DNA of 34,697 nt from an uncultured Clostridia bacterium. Lineage in GTDB: Bacteria > Bacillota > Clostridia > Oscillospirales > Acutalibacteraceae. Below the pieces are notes generated by a model. The model ran no database searches. It worked only from the letters and a program-made list of their open reading frames with translations, and was not told the origin of the DNA. Made by a program: the position numbers and the translations under genes. This document shows, one piece after another, positions 1 to 8,144 of this stretch; the first letter of the stretch is position 1; each line of letters starts with the position of its first letter. The stretch spans positions 1 through 34,697 of the forward strand of contig CAMOTT010000001.1 in assembly GCA_946626015.1 (NCBI GenBank). The letters are read 5' to 3'.

Positions 1-20
1 TTTCGGTTGGATTTTGTTCG

Positions 21-551
21 TTAGTCTTGCGCTGCGTCCGCCGACGTTTCCCCGGGAAGAGCCGCGCCGTAGTTCCGCACAACAAGCATAAGCTGATTTT
101 CGTCCGCTTTGCCGCTGGAGGGGTTCACGTAGGCGGGGCTGTTCCAAGTGCAGGTGATCCACAATTTGCCGTTGTCGGCGGCCCATTCGATCTTTTTGCC
201 CAGGGTCTGGGTCTCAAGATCCGGGATCAGATTTATGCCCGGATAATTGAAGCCCTGCGCCTCAAGCTCGTAGATGTAATCATAGAACTTGCTGTAGGAA
301 ATGCTTTTAACGTATATGATGTAATACTCGTTGCCCTGCGCAGGCTGATCCAGCTCGTGCTCTATTGAGTCCGCGTCATCCACAAGCACGGGGAGGTCTG
401 CCATGATCGAAGTTCTGGGCCAGTTGCCCGTAAAAGACGCCTTTGTTGTCTCGGCGGTGGTGGTTTCGGTTGTTTTCGAGCCTCCTCCGCAGGCGGCAAA
501 GGAGAAAAGTATGGCAAAAATAAGCAGCGCCGGCAAAAGTTTCCTTCTCAT
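21..551 (-). CDS. Putative lipoprotein, function unknown
   Basis: A 176-residue protein that begins with a basic, hydrophobic signal sequence ending in a lipobox (S-F-A-A-C, Cys21), so it is predicted to be lipid-anchored on the outer face of the membrane. A Gly/Ser/Thr-rich linker (about residues 22-40) follows, then a globular region of about 130 residues that I do not recognise. Its ATG overlaps the stop of the upstream alcohol dehydrogenase gene by 4 bases (ATGA type), so the two are almost certainly translationally coupled. No catalytic motif is visible. The lipoprotein assignment is from sequence; the biological role is unknown. Confidence 0.8.
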   Translation of the reverse strand: MRRKLLPALLIFAILFSFAACGGGSKTTETTTAETTKASFTGNWPRTSIMADLPVLVDDADSIEHELDQPAQGNEYYIIYVKSISYSKFYDYIYELEAQGFNYPGINLIPDLETQTLGKKIEWAADNGKLWITCTWNSPAYVNPSSGKADENQLMLVVRNYGAALPGETSADAAQD

Positions 552-1765
552 TGTTGATCGCCTTCCTTTATCTTTTTGATGATAGACGCCAGCTCGTCTT
601 TGTTTAATATCTTCGGCACGGGGTAAAGCGGATTTGCCTCTTTTTCGGCGCGCCCGGCAATGAGGGGGATATCCTCCTCCTTTATCTGGGGCAGGGCGTC
701 CGGGATGTTCATGCGCCTGTTCATTTCCCGGATCTCCGCGATAAAAGCCTTTGCCTTCTTCTCGCTGGTCATGGCGTCGTTCCCCAGCCCGGCCGCGTCT
801 GCAAGCCCGGCAAGGCTGACGTAAACAGATGAGCCGAAGGCATCCAGAACATAGGGCAGGATCACCGCGTTGGCAAGCCCGTGGGCAATGCCGTATATGC
901 CTCCCAGGTTGTGAGCGATGGCATGGACATAACCAACATAAGCCCTTGTAAAGGCTATTCCGGCATAATGGGCGGCATGGAGCATATTGTTCCTGGCTTC
1001 TATATCGCTGCCGTTGTTGTAGGCTTTTTCGAGGTTTTCAAAGATCATCTTGACCGCCTTTTCGGCGTTGTACCTTGTGTCGCTCGTGTTGCTGCGGCCG
1101 ATATACGCCTCCACCGCGTGGGTAAGGGCGTCCATACCTGTGGTGGCGGTGACGCTCCCGGGCAGGCCTGTTGTAAGCTCCGGGTCAAGCACCGCGTATC
1201 CGGGACGGAGTTTAGGGTCGTTCACAGCATATTTTTCATGAGTCTCCGGATCCGTAATAACGGCGGCAACGGTGGTCTCCGACCCTGTGCCTGCCGTTGT
1301 GGGCACAGCAAAAAGCGGCGGAAGCTTTTTGCCCACCTTAAGCTGCCCCCTCATTTGGGGCACGGTCTTTTTTGGATTAACAGCTCTTGCCGCGGCGATC
1401 TTCGCGCAGTCCATGGGAGAACCGCCGCCGAAGGCAATAACGGAATCGCACCTGTTCTCCACAAAAAGTCTGCGCGCCTCTTCGGCGTTGCCGATAGTCG
1501 GGTTCGGCCGGGTCTCGTCATAGACGAAATATTCCACTCCGGCGTTTTTAAGCCCCTCTAAGAGGCTGTCCAGAAGCCGGAGCCTCATCAGCTCCTTGTC
1601 CGTTACCACAAGCACCCTTTCAAGCCCCTTGTCATGAATAAACGCAGGCAGTTTTTTTATGCTGCCGGCGCCTGTAAACACCCTTGGCTGAGACCAGTCA
1701 AGAAACCTTGCCAGCGCCCTGAAAGCAAGCTGATGCGCCCGGCAATATGCGTTGAAAGCGCTCAT
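548..1765 (-). CDS. Iron-containing alcohol dehydrogenase family protein
   Basis: A 405-residue group III (iron-dependent) alcohol dehydrogenase, usual length for the family. The N-terminal dinucleotide-binding half carries GGGSPMDCAK (about 113-122). The C-terminal helical half carries the expected metal ligands: Asp and His in GMDALTHAVEAY, and two more His in GYVHAIAHNLGG and IAHG. Members reduce aldehydes or ketones, or oxidise alcohols or diols, with NAD(P)H in the cytoplasm; which substrate is used cannot be read from the sequence. A strong ribosome binding site (AAAGGAG) precedes the ATG. It sits 28 bases after the secreted-protein gene and overlaps the lipoprotein gene by 4 bases, so the three form one operon. 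Confidence 0.93.
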   Translation of the reverse strand: MSAFNAYCRAHQLAFRALARFLDWSQPRVFTGAGSIKKLPAFIHDKGLERVLVVTDKELMRLRLLDSLLEGLKNAGVEYFVYDETRPNPTIGNAEEARRLFVENRCDSVIAFGGGSPMDCAKIAAARAVNPKKTVPQMRGQLKVGKKLPPLFAVPTTAGTGSETTVAAVITDPETHEKYAVNDPKLRPGYAVLDPELTTGLPGSVTATTGMDALTHAVEAYIGRSNTSDTRYNAEKAVKMIFENLEKAYNNGSDIEARNNMLHAAHYAGIAFTRAYVGYVHAIAHNLGGIYGIAHGLANAVILPYVLDAFGSSVYVSLAGLADAAGLGNDAMTSEKKAKAFIAEIREMNRRMNIPDALPQIKEEDIPLIAGRAEKEANPLYPVPKILNKDELASIIKKIKEGDQQ

Positions 1766-1793
1766 AATTTTCTCCTTTTATAAGGCCTTGTCT

Positions 1794-2333
1794 TTAATAC
1801 AGACTCCACGCCCTTATCTCCAGTATAATATCAGCTATTTTTCCGATTATTCTCTGGAACAAATTACCGTCAACACGCACCTCCGTGGTCACGTAAAGCA
1901 ACGGTATCTGCGGAACGTGGGCGGGGAGATTGTCAATATACCGGCAGGAGTAAACCTTGCAGCCTTTATCACAGGTGAAGTCCAGCTCGTCCCCGGTAAA
2001 ATCCTTTGGCAGCACATAACCCTCCGCCGCGACAAATTCATAGTCGATCTCATAAGTTCTGCCCGGTTTGAATTCACCGTTGTATGGCGTGCCCACACAA
2101 TCATGGATGCCGACGCGGACTTTGCCGTCCAGCACGCGGAACTCAAGATTGCCGGAGGAAATATCCGCCAGCTTATCATAATCTTCTCCGGTCAGGCCTG
2201 CGATATCGCTGTGGAAACAGGCTGAGATATTTGCATAGTTTTGACCCTCTGCGGCCTTATCCGCCGACACGGGGATAACGAAAACGGAAAAAGCAAACAA
2301 AAGCGCAAATAAAACCGAAATCGTTTTTTTCAT
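1794..2333 (-). CDS. Secreted hypothetical protein
   Basis: A 179-residue protein with a clear Sec signal peptide (MKKTISVLFALLFAFSVFVIPVSA, cleavage near residue 24). The mature part has four cysteines (an early one near residue 39, one in HDCVG, and others in the TCDKGCKVYSC cluster) that could form disulfides outside the cell. I do not recognise a family. The start is supported by a strong site (AAAGGAG) nine bases upstream, and a promoter lies about 50 bases further up. It is the first gene of the operon with the alcohol dehydrogenase and the lipoprotein. Function unknown. Confidence 0.75.
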   Translation of the reverse strand: MKKTISVLFALLFAFSVFVIPVSADKAAEGQNYANISACFHSDIAGLTGEDYDKLADISSGNLEFRVLDGKVRVGIHDCVGTPYNGEFKPGRTYEIDYEFVAAEGYVLPKDFTGDELDFTCDKGCKVYSCRYIDNLPAHVPQIPLLYVTTEVRVDGNLFQRIIGKIADIILEIRAWSLY

Positions 2334-2380
2334 AATAAGTTCTCCTTTGAATTTTAAAAAATCCGTTTGCTGACAGGCAT

Positions 2381-2409
2381 ATTATACAATAATCTCCCCG
2401 AAAAATCAA
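2381..2409 (-). promoter_or_regulatory. Sigma-70-type promoter for the 2333-21 operon
   Basis: On the minus strand the sequence reads TTGATT (-35), a 17-base spacer and a perfect TATAAT (-10). It is about 48 bases upstream of the ATG of the secreted-protein gene and downstream of the terminator-like hairpin of the EPS operon. Assignment by motif only. Confidence 0.7.
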
Positions 2410-2430
2410 GGCGGACACAATGCCGCAAAA

Positions 2431-2462
2431 GATCCCGCCGGGTCGTTTGACCAGACGGGATC
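2431..2462 (-). terminator. Probable Rho-independent terminator of the EPS operon
   Basis: Inverted repeat GATCCCG...CGGGATC with an inner GGTC/GACC pairing, followed on the minus strand by TTTT. It lies 31 bases after the stop of the priming sugar transferase, the last gene of the long minus-strand operon. The U-tract is short, so termination may be partial. Confidence 0.55.
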
Positions 2463-2492
2463 GGACTTATTTGCTTATAACGGCAAAGGATC

Positions 2493-3923
2493 TTATTTTG
2501 CTCCGGAGCCGGTAAACATATTCTTCGCTGTCTTGAGTATCAGCTTGATGTCAAAAGCTATGTTCATGTTCCTTATGTATTCCATATCCAGCTCAACGAC
2601 CTTTTCAAAGTCGGTTATATCGCTCCTGCCGTTTGCCTGCCACATTCCCGTCAGACCCGGGCGAATCGCCATACGCGCCCTGTGTTTGGGGCCGTATTTT
2701 TCCCACTCGTCCAGCGTGGGGGGGCGTGTGCCAACAAGGGACATATCGCCCTTAAGCACCATAAAGAACTGGGGAAATTCGTCTATGGAGAACTTGCGTA
2801 TGAACCAGCCGATGCCTTTCTTTGTGCCGTCCTTTCCGCTGCCGAGGATCCTGGGGTCGTTGTCCATTTTGAACATCATGCCGTCCGCTATCCGGTTTTG
2901 GCTCATCAGCTCCGCCTTGTGCGCCTCGGCGTCCTTGTACATGGAGCGAAATTTGACCATTTTGAACACTCTGCCGCCCTTGCCTATACGCTTCTGTGAG
3001 AAGAAAATGGGGCCGGGATCGGTGATAAAGATCAGCGGTCCGACTATCAAGGTAAGGAGTATGGTTATAACCGAGCCGATCAGGCCGCCGATAATATCTA
3101 TGACGCGCTTGACAAAATACTGATAGGTGGGCATTATGCTGACGCTTTCGGTGAGGCAGGTGTAACCGTATATTTTTTCGATGATCTTGTTTCTGTGATA
3201 ATCCATGTCGAAATCTATCACTCTGTGTACCACGATACCCATTTCCAGGATCTTGTCTACCACCTCTCTGGGCGCCCTGGTATTGGGCAGGTTCATGTAG
3301 ACTTCATCCAGCCAGACGTTTTGGATCAGATCGGGTAGATCCTCCACTTCGCACAGGACCTTGTAGCCTTTGACCTCATCCCCGACTTTGTATTTCTGGC
3401 TTGCGAAGGCAACGACTCCCGCTATCTCAAACTGCCTGAAGGAATGTTCGCTCATGCGTTCTATCATGCCCTCCAGAACTTCGTCGGTAGCCACAAGGAC
3501 TATCTTGCTCTTTCTGTCGGAGGCGCTCAGACCCTTTTTGACAAGCCACTTGAGAGCAAGCTTTATCAGAAAATCGAGCACTATGCCCGCGGCAAATAAT
3601 ATGCAGATATTCAACGTGCGCGGAACCACGCCCTCAACGAGCGCCAGGTACAGCAGAGCAACGGCATCACAGACGCCGACATAGACCACGGAGATAACAA
3701 GCTCCATTATCTTGCTGCGGTACAGCAAGTATCTGTAAAGCCTGGGAACTGTTCCCGCGAACATACTGAAAAGGGCAAGAATGATCGCCCCGCTCAGATA
3801 TGGTCTGAACAGAGAACTGTCCTTTGGAGTAAGTATCACTAAATAGACTGCCAGCATTGTGACCGTTTCCATGATCCTGAAATCTAAATGTGACAGCCAG
3901 CCGTGCTTGCTTTTTTTATACAT
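2493..3923 (-). CDS. Polyprenyl-phosphate sugar-1-phosphate transferase (EPS priming enzyme)
   Basis: A 476-residue WbaP/CpsE/EpsE-type enzyme that loads the first sugar-1-phosphate onto undecaprenyl phosphate at the inner face of the membrane. The N-terminal half has about four membrane helices (roughly 15-125) and a CoA-binding-like/NAD-fold region (about 138-245). A re-entrant membrane helix (about 276-300) precedes the catalytic domain with KFRSM (324-328), DEFPQ (381-385), GTRPP (398-402) and RPGLTGMWQ (421-429), all signature positions of PF02397. The exact sugar (hexose or N-acetylhexosamine type) cannot be decided. It is the last gene of the minus-strand EPS operon, 41 bases after the Wzz-GGDEF gene, with a terminator behind it. 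Confidence 0.95.
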   Translation of the reverse strand: MYKKSKHGWLSHLDFRIMETVTMLAVYLVILTPKDSSLFRPYLSGAIILALFSMFAGTVPRLYRYLLYRSKIMELVISVVYVGVCDAVALLYLALVEGVVPRTLNICILFAAGIVLDFLIKLALKWLVKKGLSASDRKSKIVLVATDEVLEGMIERMSEHSFRQFEIAGVVAFASQKYKVGDEVKGYKVLCEVEDLPDLIQNVWLDEVYMNLPNTRAPREVVDKILEMGIVVHRVIDFDMDYHRNKIIEKIYGYTCLTESVSIMPTYQYFVKRVIDIIGGLIGSVITILLTLIVGPLIFITDPGPIFFSQKRIGKGGRVFKMVKFRSMYKDAEAHKAELMSQNRIADGMMFKMDNDPRILGSGKDGTKKGIGWFIRKFSIDEFPQFFMVLKGDMSLVGTRPPTLDEWEKYGPKHRARMAIRPGLTGMWQANGRSDITDFEKVVELDMEYIRNMNIAFDIKLILKTAKNMFTGSGAK

Positions 3924-3964
3924 TATCTTTGCCCCCGTTTTTGTTATCGGAACAACGCCGTGTC

Positions 3965-5749
3965 TTATTTGAGCTTCAATTTCTCAAAGGTGCGGTGGAT
4001 AAGCTCTCTGACGTTGTAGTTATTATCGTCCGTTGAATTGAGGTAAACCACCGAATATTTTATCTTCATTTCGATCTGCTTGTCGTTATAGTCTTCAACG
4101 CTGTTGTTGAGCATTCCGATAAACAGATCCGCTTTTTGGGAACTGCACTGGTCAAACAGACCCAGGAACTGGCCTGCGCCGTTGTAGGCCATAAAGCCGT
4201 AATTCCTTGAAAGGGATTTTATTATACGGCCGAAATCGCCCAGCAGGGTGTCCGCCGCGGTGCGTCCCATAGTTGCGTTCAGATCGAACAGATTGTCCAG
4301 CTTTATTATGATGCAGGTAAACTGTTCTCCCAGATCCTTCTCGCTCAACAAGCTTATGTGTATATCGCACATCTGACGATTGGGAAGCTGAGTGTTTTTA
4401 TCTGTATAGATTATGTACTGGATAAAGTCCTTGAGCCTGCCTATGACCACAGCGCCCACGCAGCCGAAGAACAGGAAGAACACAAGCGCAAGAGCAAGGT
4501 AAAGCTTGATGTTCACCTTTTGCGAGGTAACAACTGAATTAAGGATGTTGAGGTAGCTTGCGCCGATGTATTCGTTGAGCTCTCTTGCGGTTTCTTTGAC
4601 GATTTTATACTGGTTGCCAAGGGTGTTCACAAGATCCCCTATATCGTTCTCCACCTCAATGCTGAGAACTTGGTTTTGCTGATTGTCCACAAACACCGAT
4701 CTGATGTATTCCGCGTGTTCTTTGTCTATCTGATCGTTTTTGATGGATTGATTGATGCCGACATATTCCTGAATGAGGTCATCGTAGGTGGTTATGACGT
4801 TTATATCTCTGTCGTAACCATCCACGTCCATTATGACTGACGCACCGGAGCTCTCGTTTGAGGAGTCCTGATTTTCGATCTTGGTGCTGTTGATGCCCTT
4901 CTCGCTGTAATTGTCGATAAGAGCCTTGAGCTTGTCGGCCTTTTCGGTGTTGTTCGCGATGTTGATATCCAGATTTTCAATGCGGTTCTGCTGCTTTTTC
5001 AGGAGCAGGTCGTTGTCCTTTGTATATTTCCCCTGCAGGATGCTTGCGTACAGGTGAGGCACCTTGTTTTTTATGATGTAGCCGTAAATATTCTCCAGGT
5101 CGGCAAAGGTGTAGCCTGTTGCGGAGGCTCTGAACTCCGGGTATGAGGATCTTTTCTGCAAAAGATAGTCGTCTATGCTCTTGACCGATTCCTGAATGAC
5201 CTCGGCGCTCTCTATGTAGTCGTAATCATTTGAGCTGATGTTTGCCGCATTGTTGGGGAGGATAAGCTGGTCGATGTACCTTTCGCTGTAAAACATATAG
5301 TAGTTTTTGATAACGGCATCCAGCATATTTCCAACATAGTTCATGGATTTTTCCGAATCGGCCTCAAAGGTTATGGCGTAGTCCGTGGGAAAGTAGAAAT
5401 ATTCCTCACCCTTGCTCAGGACGGTCTCTTTTTTCTGATCCTCCTCTTCGGGTATGATGGGGCGGACCTTGATCTTTGAGCGCACCTCGTCCACCGAACT
5501 GTTCAGACCCAGATCCTCGATAGCGCCCTTGATGACCGTTGAGGAATATATCTCTGAAACGTCCAGCTTTGAACCGTTGGGGGTAAGACCCTCGCTGATG
5601 GCTCCATTGGCGTAGCGTATGACCGTTGTGGCCGTGTACACCTGCTGAGAATTGGCGTAGGAATAGACCCAGACGGCTCCCAGAAGAGCCACAATGAGAA
5701 TGACGATCCTACCTTTGTAAAGGTAACGTAAGAGTTGAAACTCCTTCAT
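3965..5749 (-). CDS. Wzz-like chain-length protein fused to a degenerate GGDEF domain
   Basis: A 594-residue membrane protein. It has a Wzz-type topology: first membrane helix at about 12-30, a long extracytoplasmic region rich in predicted coiled coil (about 31-414), and a second helix at about 415-439. A cytoplasmic GGDEF-like domain follows (about 445-594), recognisable from TDKNTQLPNR (449-458), the KLDNLFDLNATMG segment and the hairpin where GGDEF should be. The signature reads GAGQF (524-528) and the first metal-binding Asp is Lys483, so diguanylate cyclase activity is not expected. ATG at 5749 is chosen because GGAGGTGA lies five bases upstream; the GTG at 5758 falls inside that site. 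It overlaps the upstream Wzz-like gene by 41 bases. Expected role: control of polymer length or export. The fused domain may bind a nucleotide or a partner; that part is inference. Confidence 0.85.
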   Translation of the reverse strand: MKEFQLLRYLYKGRIVILIVALLGAVWVYSYANSQQVYTATTVIRYANGAISEGLTPNGSKLDVSEIYSSTVIKGAIEDLGLNSSVDEVRSKIKVRPIIPEEEDQKKETVLSKGEEYFYFPTDYAITFEADSEKSMNYVGNMLDAVIKNYYMFYSERYIDQLILPNNAANISSNDYDYIESAEVIQESVKSIDDYLLQKRSSYPEFRASATGYTFADLENIYGYIIKNKVPHLYASILQGKYTKDNDLLLKKQQNRIENLDINIANNTEKADKLKALIDNYSEKGINSTKIENQDSSNESSGASVIMDVDGYDRDINVITTYDDLIQEYVGINQSIKNDQIDKEHAEYIRSVFVDNQQNQVLSIEVENDIGDLVNTLGNQYKIVKETARELNEYIGASYLNILNSVVTSQKVNIKLYLALALVFFLFFGCVGAVVIGRLKDFIQYIIYTDKNTQLPNRQMCDIHISLLSEKDLGEQFTCIIIKLDNLFDLNATMGRTAADTLLGDFGRIIKSLSRNYGFMAYNGAGQFLGLFDQCSSQKADLFIGMLNNSVEDYNDKQIEMKIKYSVVYLNSTDDNNYNVRELIHRTFEKLKLK

Positions 5750-7157
5750 CCCTGTCACCTCCGCTGAAATACCTGAGTCTTAACCAGATTACGGCAAAAA
5801 TACCCGCGAGCATCAACGCCGCAAGGGTTATGAGCGTGTCAAGACTGATTTTTTGTTTTATTGACGGATTTGAATTCTTAAAGGTCACGTAATCCTTTGT
5901 TCTGTACTTTACGTACGCCTTGTCCACCAGCTCTATTTGCTTGGAAAGCTCTGTGAATTTGCGGCGTATGTCGTTTATCATATCTTTGGCTTTTTGGATG
6001 TTCCCGGCGCTGTTTGTGCTCGCGTTCATCTTGTTGATTATATCCTCGTTTGTGGCGATCTCCTTTGAGGTCTCCTGCGCGGTAAGCAGATAATCGTCAG
6101 CCTGACCCGCCATATAGTCCATGCCGGTTTTCGTCTTGGCCATATAGTAAGTGCTCTTGCTCTTGTCGATGGAGGGGATCATGACCACGCTGATCATGGA
6201 CTCGTCGTAAAGCTTTATGCCATCGTTGCGGACGTCGTAGGCCGCCATATCCTTTTTGTAGTCGATGCCCTTTATCAGGTTGACATAGGAGAGAGCCTTT
6301 GTGTACTTTGCCTTGTCGTAAGAAGGCCCTGCCTGTATGACAAAGGTGCGGTATTTGCTGATATCGTAAGTCCGCAGATCCTCGACCTTTTGGGCAAGGG
6401 ATTTGAAGGATTCGTCAGACTCCTGCTCTGTAAAGGTCTTGTTCTGCTTTGCCCTTGTGTTGAGGTATTTTTCGATCTGCTGCGCCTTAAGGTCAAGCAG
6501 GTCGGCTATCTGCAGGAATTCATCGTCGTGGAACTCGTCTATATCAAAATCAAGTATAGAGCGGTTCTCGGTATATTTTGAGTAGAGATTATCCTTGTAA
6601 GCCTTGCACAGGAGAGAAAGCAGATCCTTTGCGCTCATGTCTTTTATCTCCGGAGGTTTTTTCAAGGTTATCCTGTAGGATGTGGATATATAATAATTAT
6701 CCTCGGAGAAAGCCTTCGCGTTGGTAGGTCTGATCGAAATGGAGCGCATAATGCTGTTCACGTCCACGCTTTTCTTGTCGATACCGGCGTAGGCGAGCAT
6801 ATTCTCCACAACCTCCTGACTGGCGAAGTCATAGGCGTTGAAACGGGTCGAATTTGGATTCAATCCTTTGGCGCTTTCTTCATAATTCAAACTCATTTCC
6901 GTTGTCGCAGAGCTTTCACTTTTTATAAAAAACCAGCCTGCCGCCACCGTCAACACCAGCACAAGCACAACGAGTATCGGCGTCCTCAGCTTGAGCATGG
7001 AGATAAGGGCTTTTCTGGCATAGGAGCGATCCGCGAAATCGGAGTTGATCCCGTCAATCACATTGGTGAGGGGAGAAAATATTTTTCTGACAGTTCTTTT
7101 GTAAAGATTTTCGCGTTTTCTTTTGAGATAAATGTTGTTGTTATAATCTTCTTCCAT
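5709..7157 (-). CDS. Wzz-like polysaccharide chain-length/export protein
   Basis: A 482-residue protein with a basic cytoplasmic N-terminus of about 58 residues, a membrane helix at about 60-79, a long extracytoplasmic region and a second helix at about 438-458, ending in a short cytoplasmic tail. This is the topology of Wzz/CapA-type co-polymerases. Its GLNPNSTRFN segment shortly after the first helix resembles GLTPNGSKLD in the downstream Wzz-GGDEF protein, so the two look like diverged paralogs. It has no proline-rich signature I can point to and no fused tyrosine kinase, and none is encoded nearby. The start has an excellent site (AAAGGAGGAG). Its end overlaps the next gene by 41 bases, suggesting coupled synthesis and possibly a mixed complex. 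Confidence 0.8.
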   Translation of the reverse strand: MEEDYNNNIYLKRKRENLYKRTVRKIFSPLTNVIDGINSDFADRSYARKALISMLKLRTPILVVLVLVLTVAAGWFFIKSESSATTEMSLNYEESAKGLNPNSTRFNAYDFASQEVVENMLAYAGIDKKSVDVNSIMRSISIRPTNAKAFSEDNYYISTSYRITLKKPPEIKDMSAKDLLSLLCKAYKDNLYSKYTENRSILDFDIDEFHDDEFLQIADLLDLKAQQIEKYLNTRAKQNKTFTEQESDESFKSLAQKVEDLRTYDISKYRTFVIQAGPSYDKAKYTKALSYVNLIKGIDYKKDMAAYDVRNDGIKLYDESMISVVMIPSIDKSKSTYYMAKTKTGMDYMAGQADDYLLTAQETSKEIATNEDIINKMNASTNSAGNIQKAKDMINDIRRKFTELSKQIELVDKAYVKYRTKDYVTFKNSNPSIKQKISLDTLITLAALMLAGIFAVIWLRLRYFSGGDRDEGVSTLTLPLQR

Positions 7158-7206
7158 TTACCGCTCCTCCTTTCTTTATGTTTAGGTATAAAACTTCGTT
7201 ACGGGA

Positions 7207-8106
7207 TCAGTACCAGCATATATCGACGACCACAAGCTCCGGCTGGTTGTTGATCCTGGGGATCTTTGTGGAATCCCCCAGGCCTCTGCTTATTACCACC
7301 TGGGTCCCGTCATCCACGGTCTTGACACCCTCTGTGAGTTTGGGAAACAAGCCTTCGCCGCCGCTGTAAAGTCCACCCACCTTCGGGATACGGATCAGGC
7401 CGCCGTGGGCGTGACCGGTAAAGGCGATATCAATGCCCCTGTTCAGCAGATATTCGCAGAACAGCTCCGGATAATGGGTTAGGCAGATCCGGCAGTTGTC
7501 CGTTGGCTCAAGGGAGTTGAGGAATTTCTGGGCGTTGTTGGTTTTAACGTCGAATTGATCTCTGCCCTCCGAAATGGCGATGAGCTGAATGGTGGAACCG
7601 TTCACCTCAATGTCAGCCGCCTCGTTGCTCAGGATATTGATGTTATGCTCTTTCATTTTATCTTTAAAGGTCTTATCCCTGAAAAGATACTGATCCAGCT
7701 CGTTGTTGCCGAAGCAGGCGTAGATGGGCGCCGTCTTGCAAAGCTTGTCCGAGAGATCGAACAATACGGAATAATCGTCCACCTTGTAGTTCATCATATC
7801 CCCGGCGTAAAAGATCAGATCCGGTTTGAGGGACTGTATCCGCTTTACAAGCTGCTCGTTTTTCGCGCCGTACTCCTTATTGTGGAGATCTGCCAGCTCG
7901 ACGACCCTTATATTGTCCGAGATCTTAAGGGAACGAACCTGATAAAATGTAACAGTAAAGTTTTTGTTCAGCACAAAAATGTTATAGGCAACATAGGAAG
8001 CCGCCAATGCGATAATAAACAGCAGCACAAGCAGCAGGGCTATGAGCTTTGAATGCTTCTTCTTGGGGCGTTTTATTTTCTCTGCTCCATCTTTGGTTTT
8101 GCTCAT
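7207..8106 (-). CDS. Membrane-anchored metallophosphoesterase (YkuE-like)
   Basis: A 299-residue calcineurin-like phosphoesterase with a lysine-rich N-terminus and one membrane helix (about 20-42) placing the catalytic domain outside the cell. Metal-site motifs visible are DLH (73-75), AGD (about 101-103), THYP and GHAHGG. The third motif, normally GNH(D/E), reads GNNE (133-136), so the usual catalytic His is Asn. Family members hydrolyse phosphomono- or diesters, and YkuE-type proteins act at the cell envelope. Two adjacent ATG codons (8109, 8106) follow GGGAGG; the second has better spacing. It lies between the acetyltransferase and the Wzz-like genes, so a role in polymer modification or recycling of the lipid carrier is plausible but unproven. 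Confidence 0.88.
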   Translation of the reverse strand: MSKTKDGAEKIKRPKKKHSKLIALLLVLLFIIALAASYVAYNIFVLNKNFTVTFYQVRSLKISDNIRVVELADLHNKEYGAKNEQLVKRIQSLKPDLIFYAGDMMNYKVDDYSVLFDLSDKLCKTAPIYACFGNNELDQYLFRDKTFKDKMKEHNINILSNEAADIEVNGSTIQLIAISEGRDQFDVKTNNAQKFLNSLEPTDNCRICLTHYPELFCEYLLNRGIDIAFTGHAHGGLIRIPKVGGLYSGGEGLFPKLTEGVKTVDDGTQVVISRGLGDSTKIPRINNQPELVVVDICWY

Positions 8107-8144
8107 CATACCGCCTCCCTTTCATTTTGTATAATGTTGAACCC

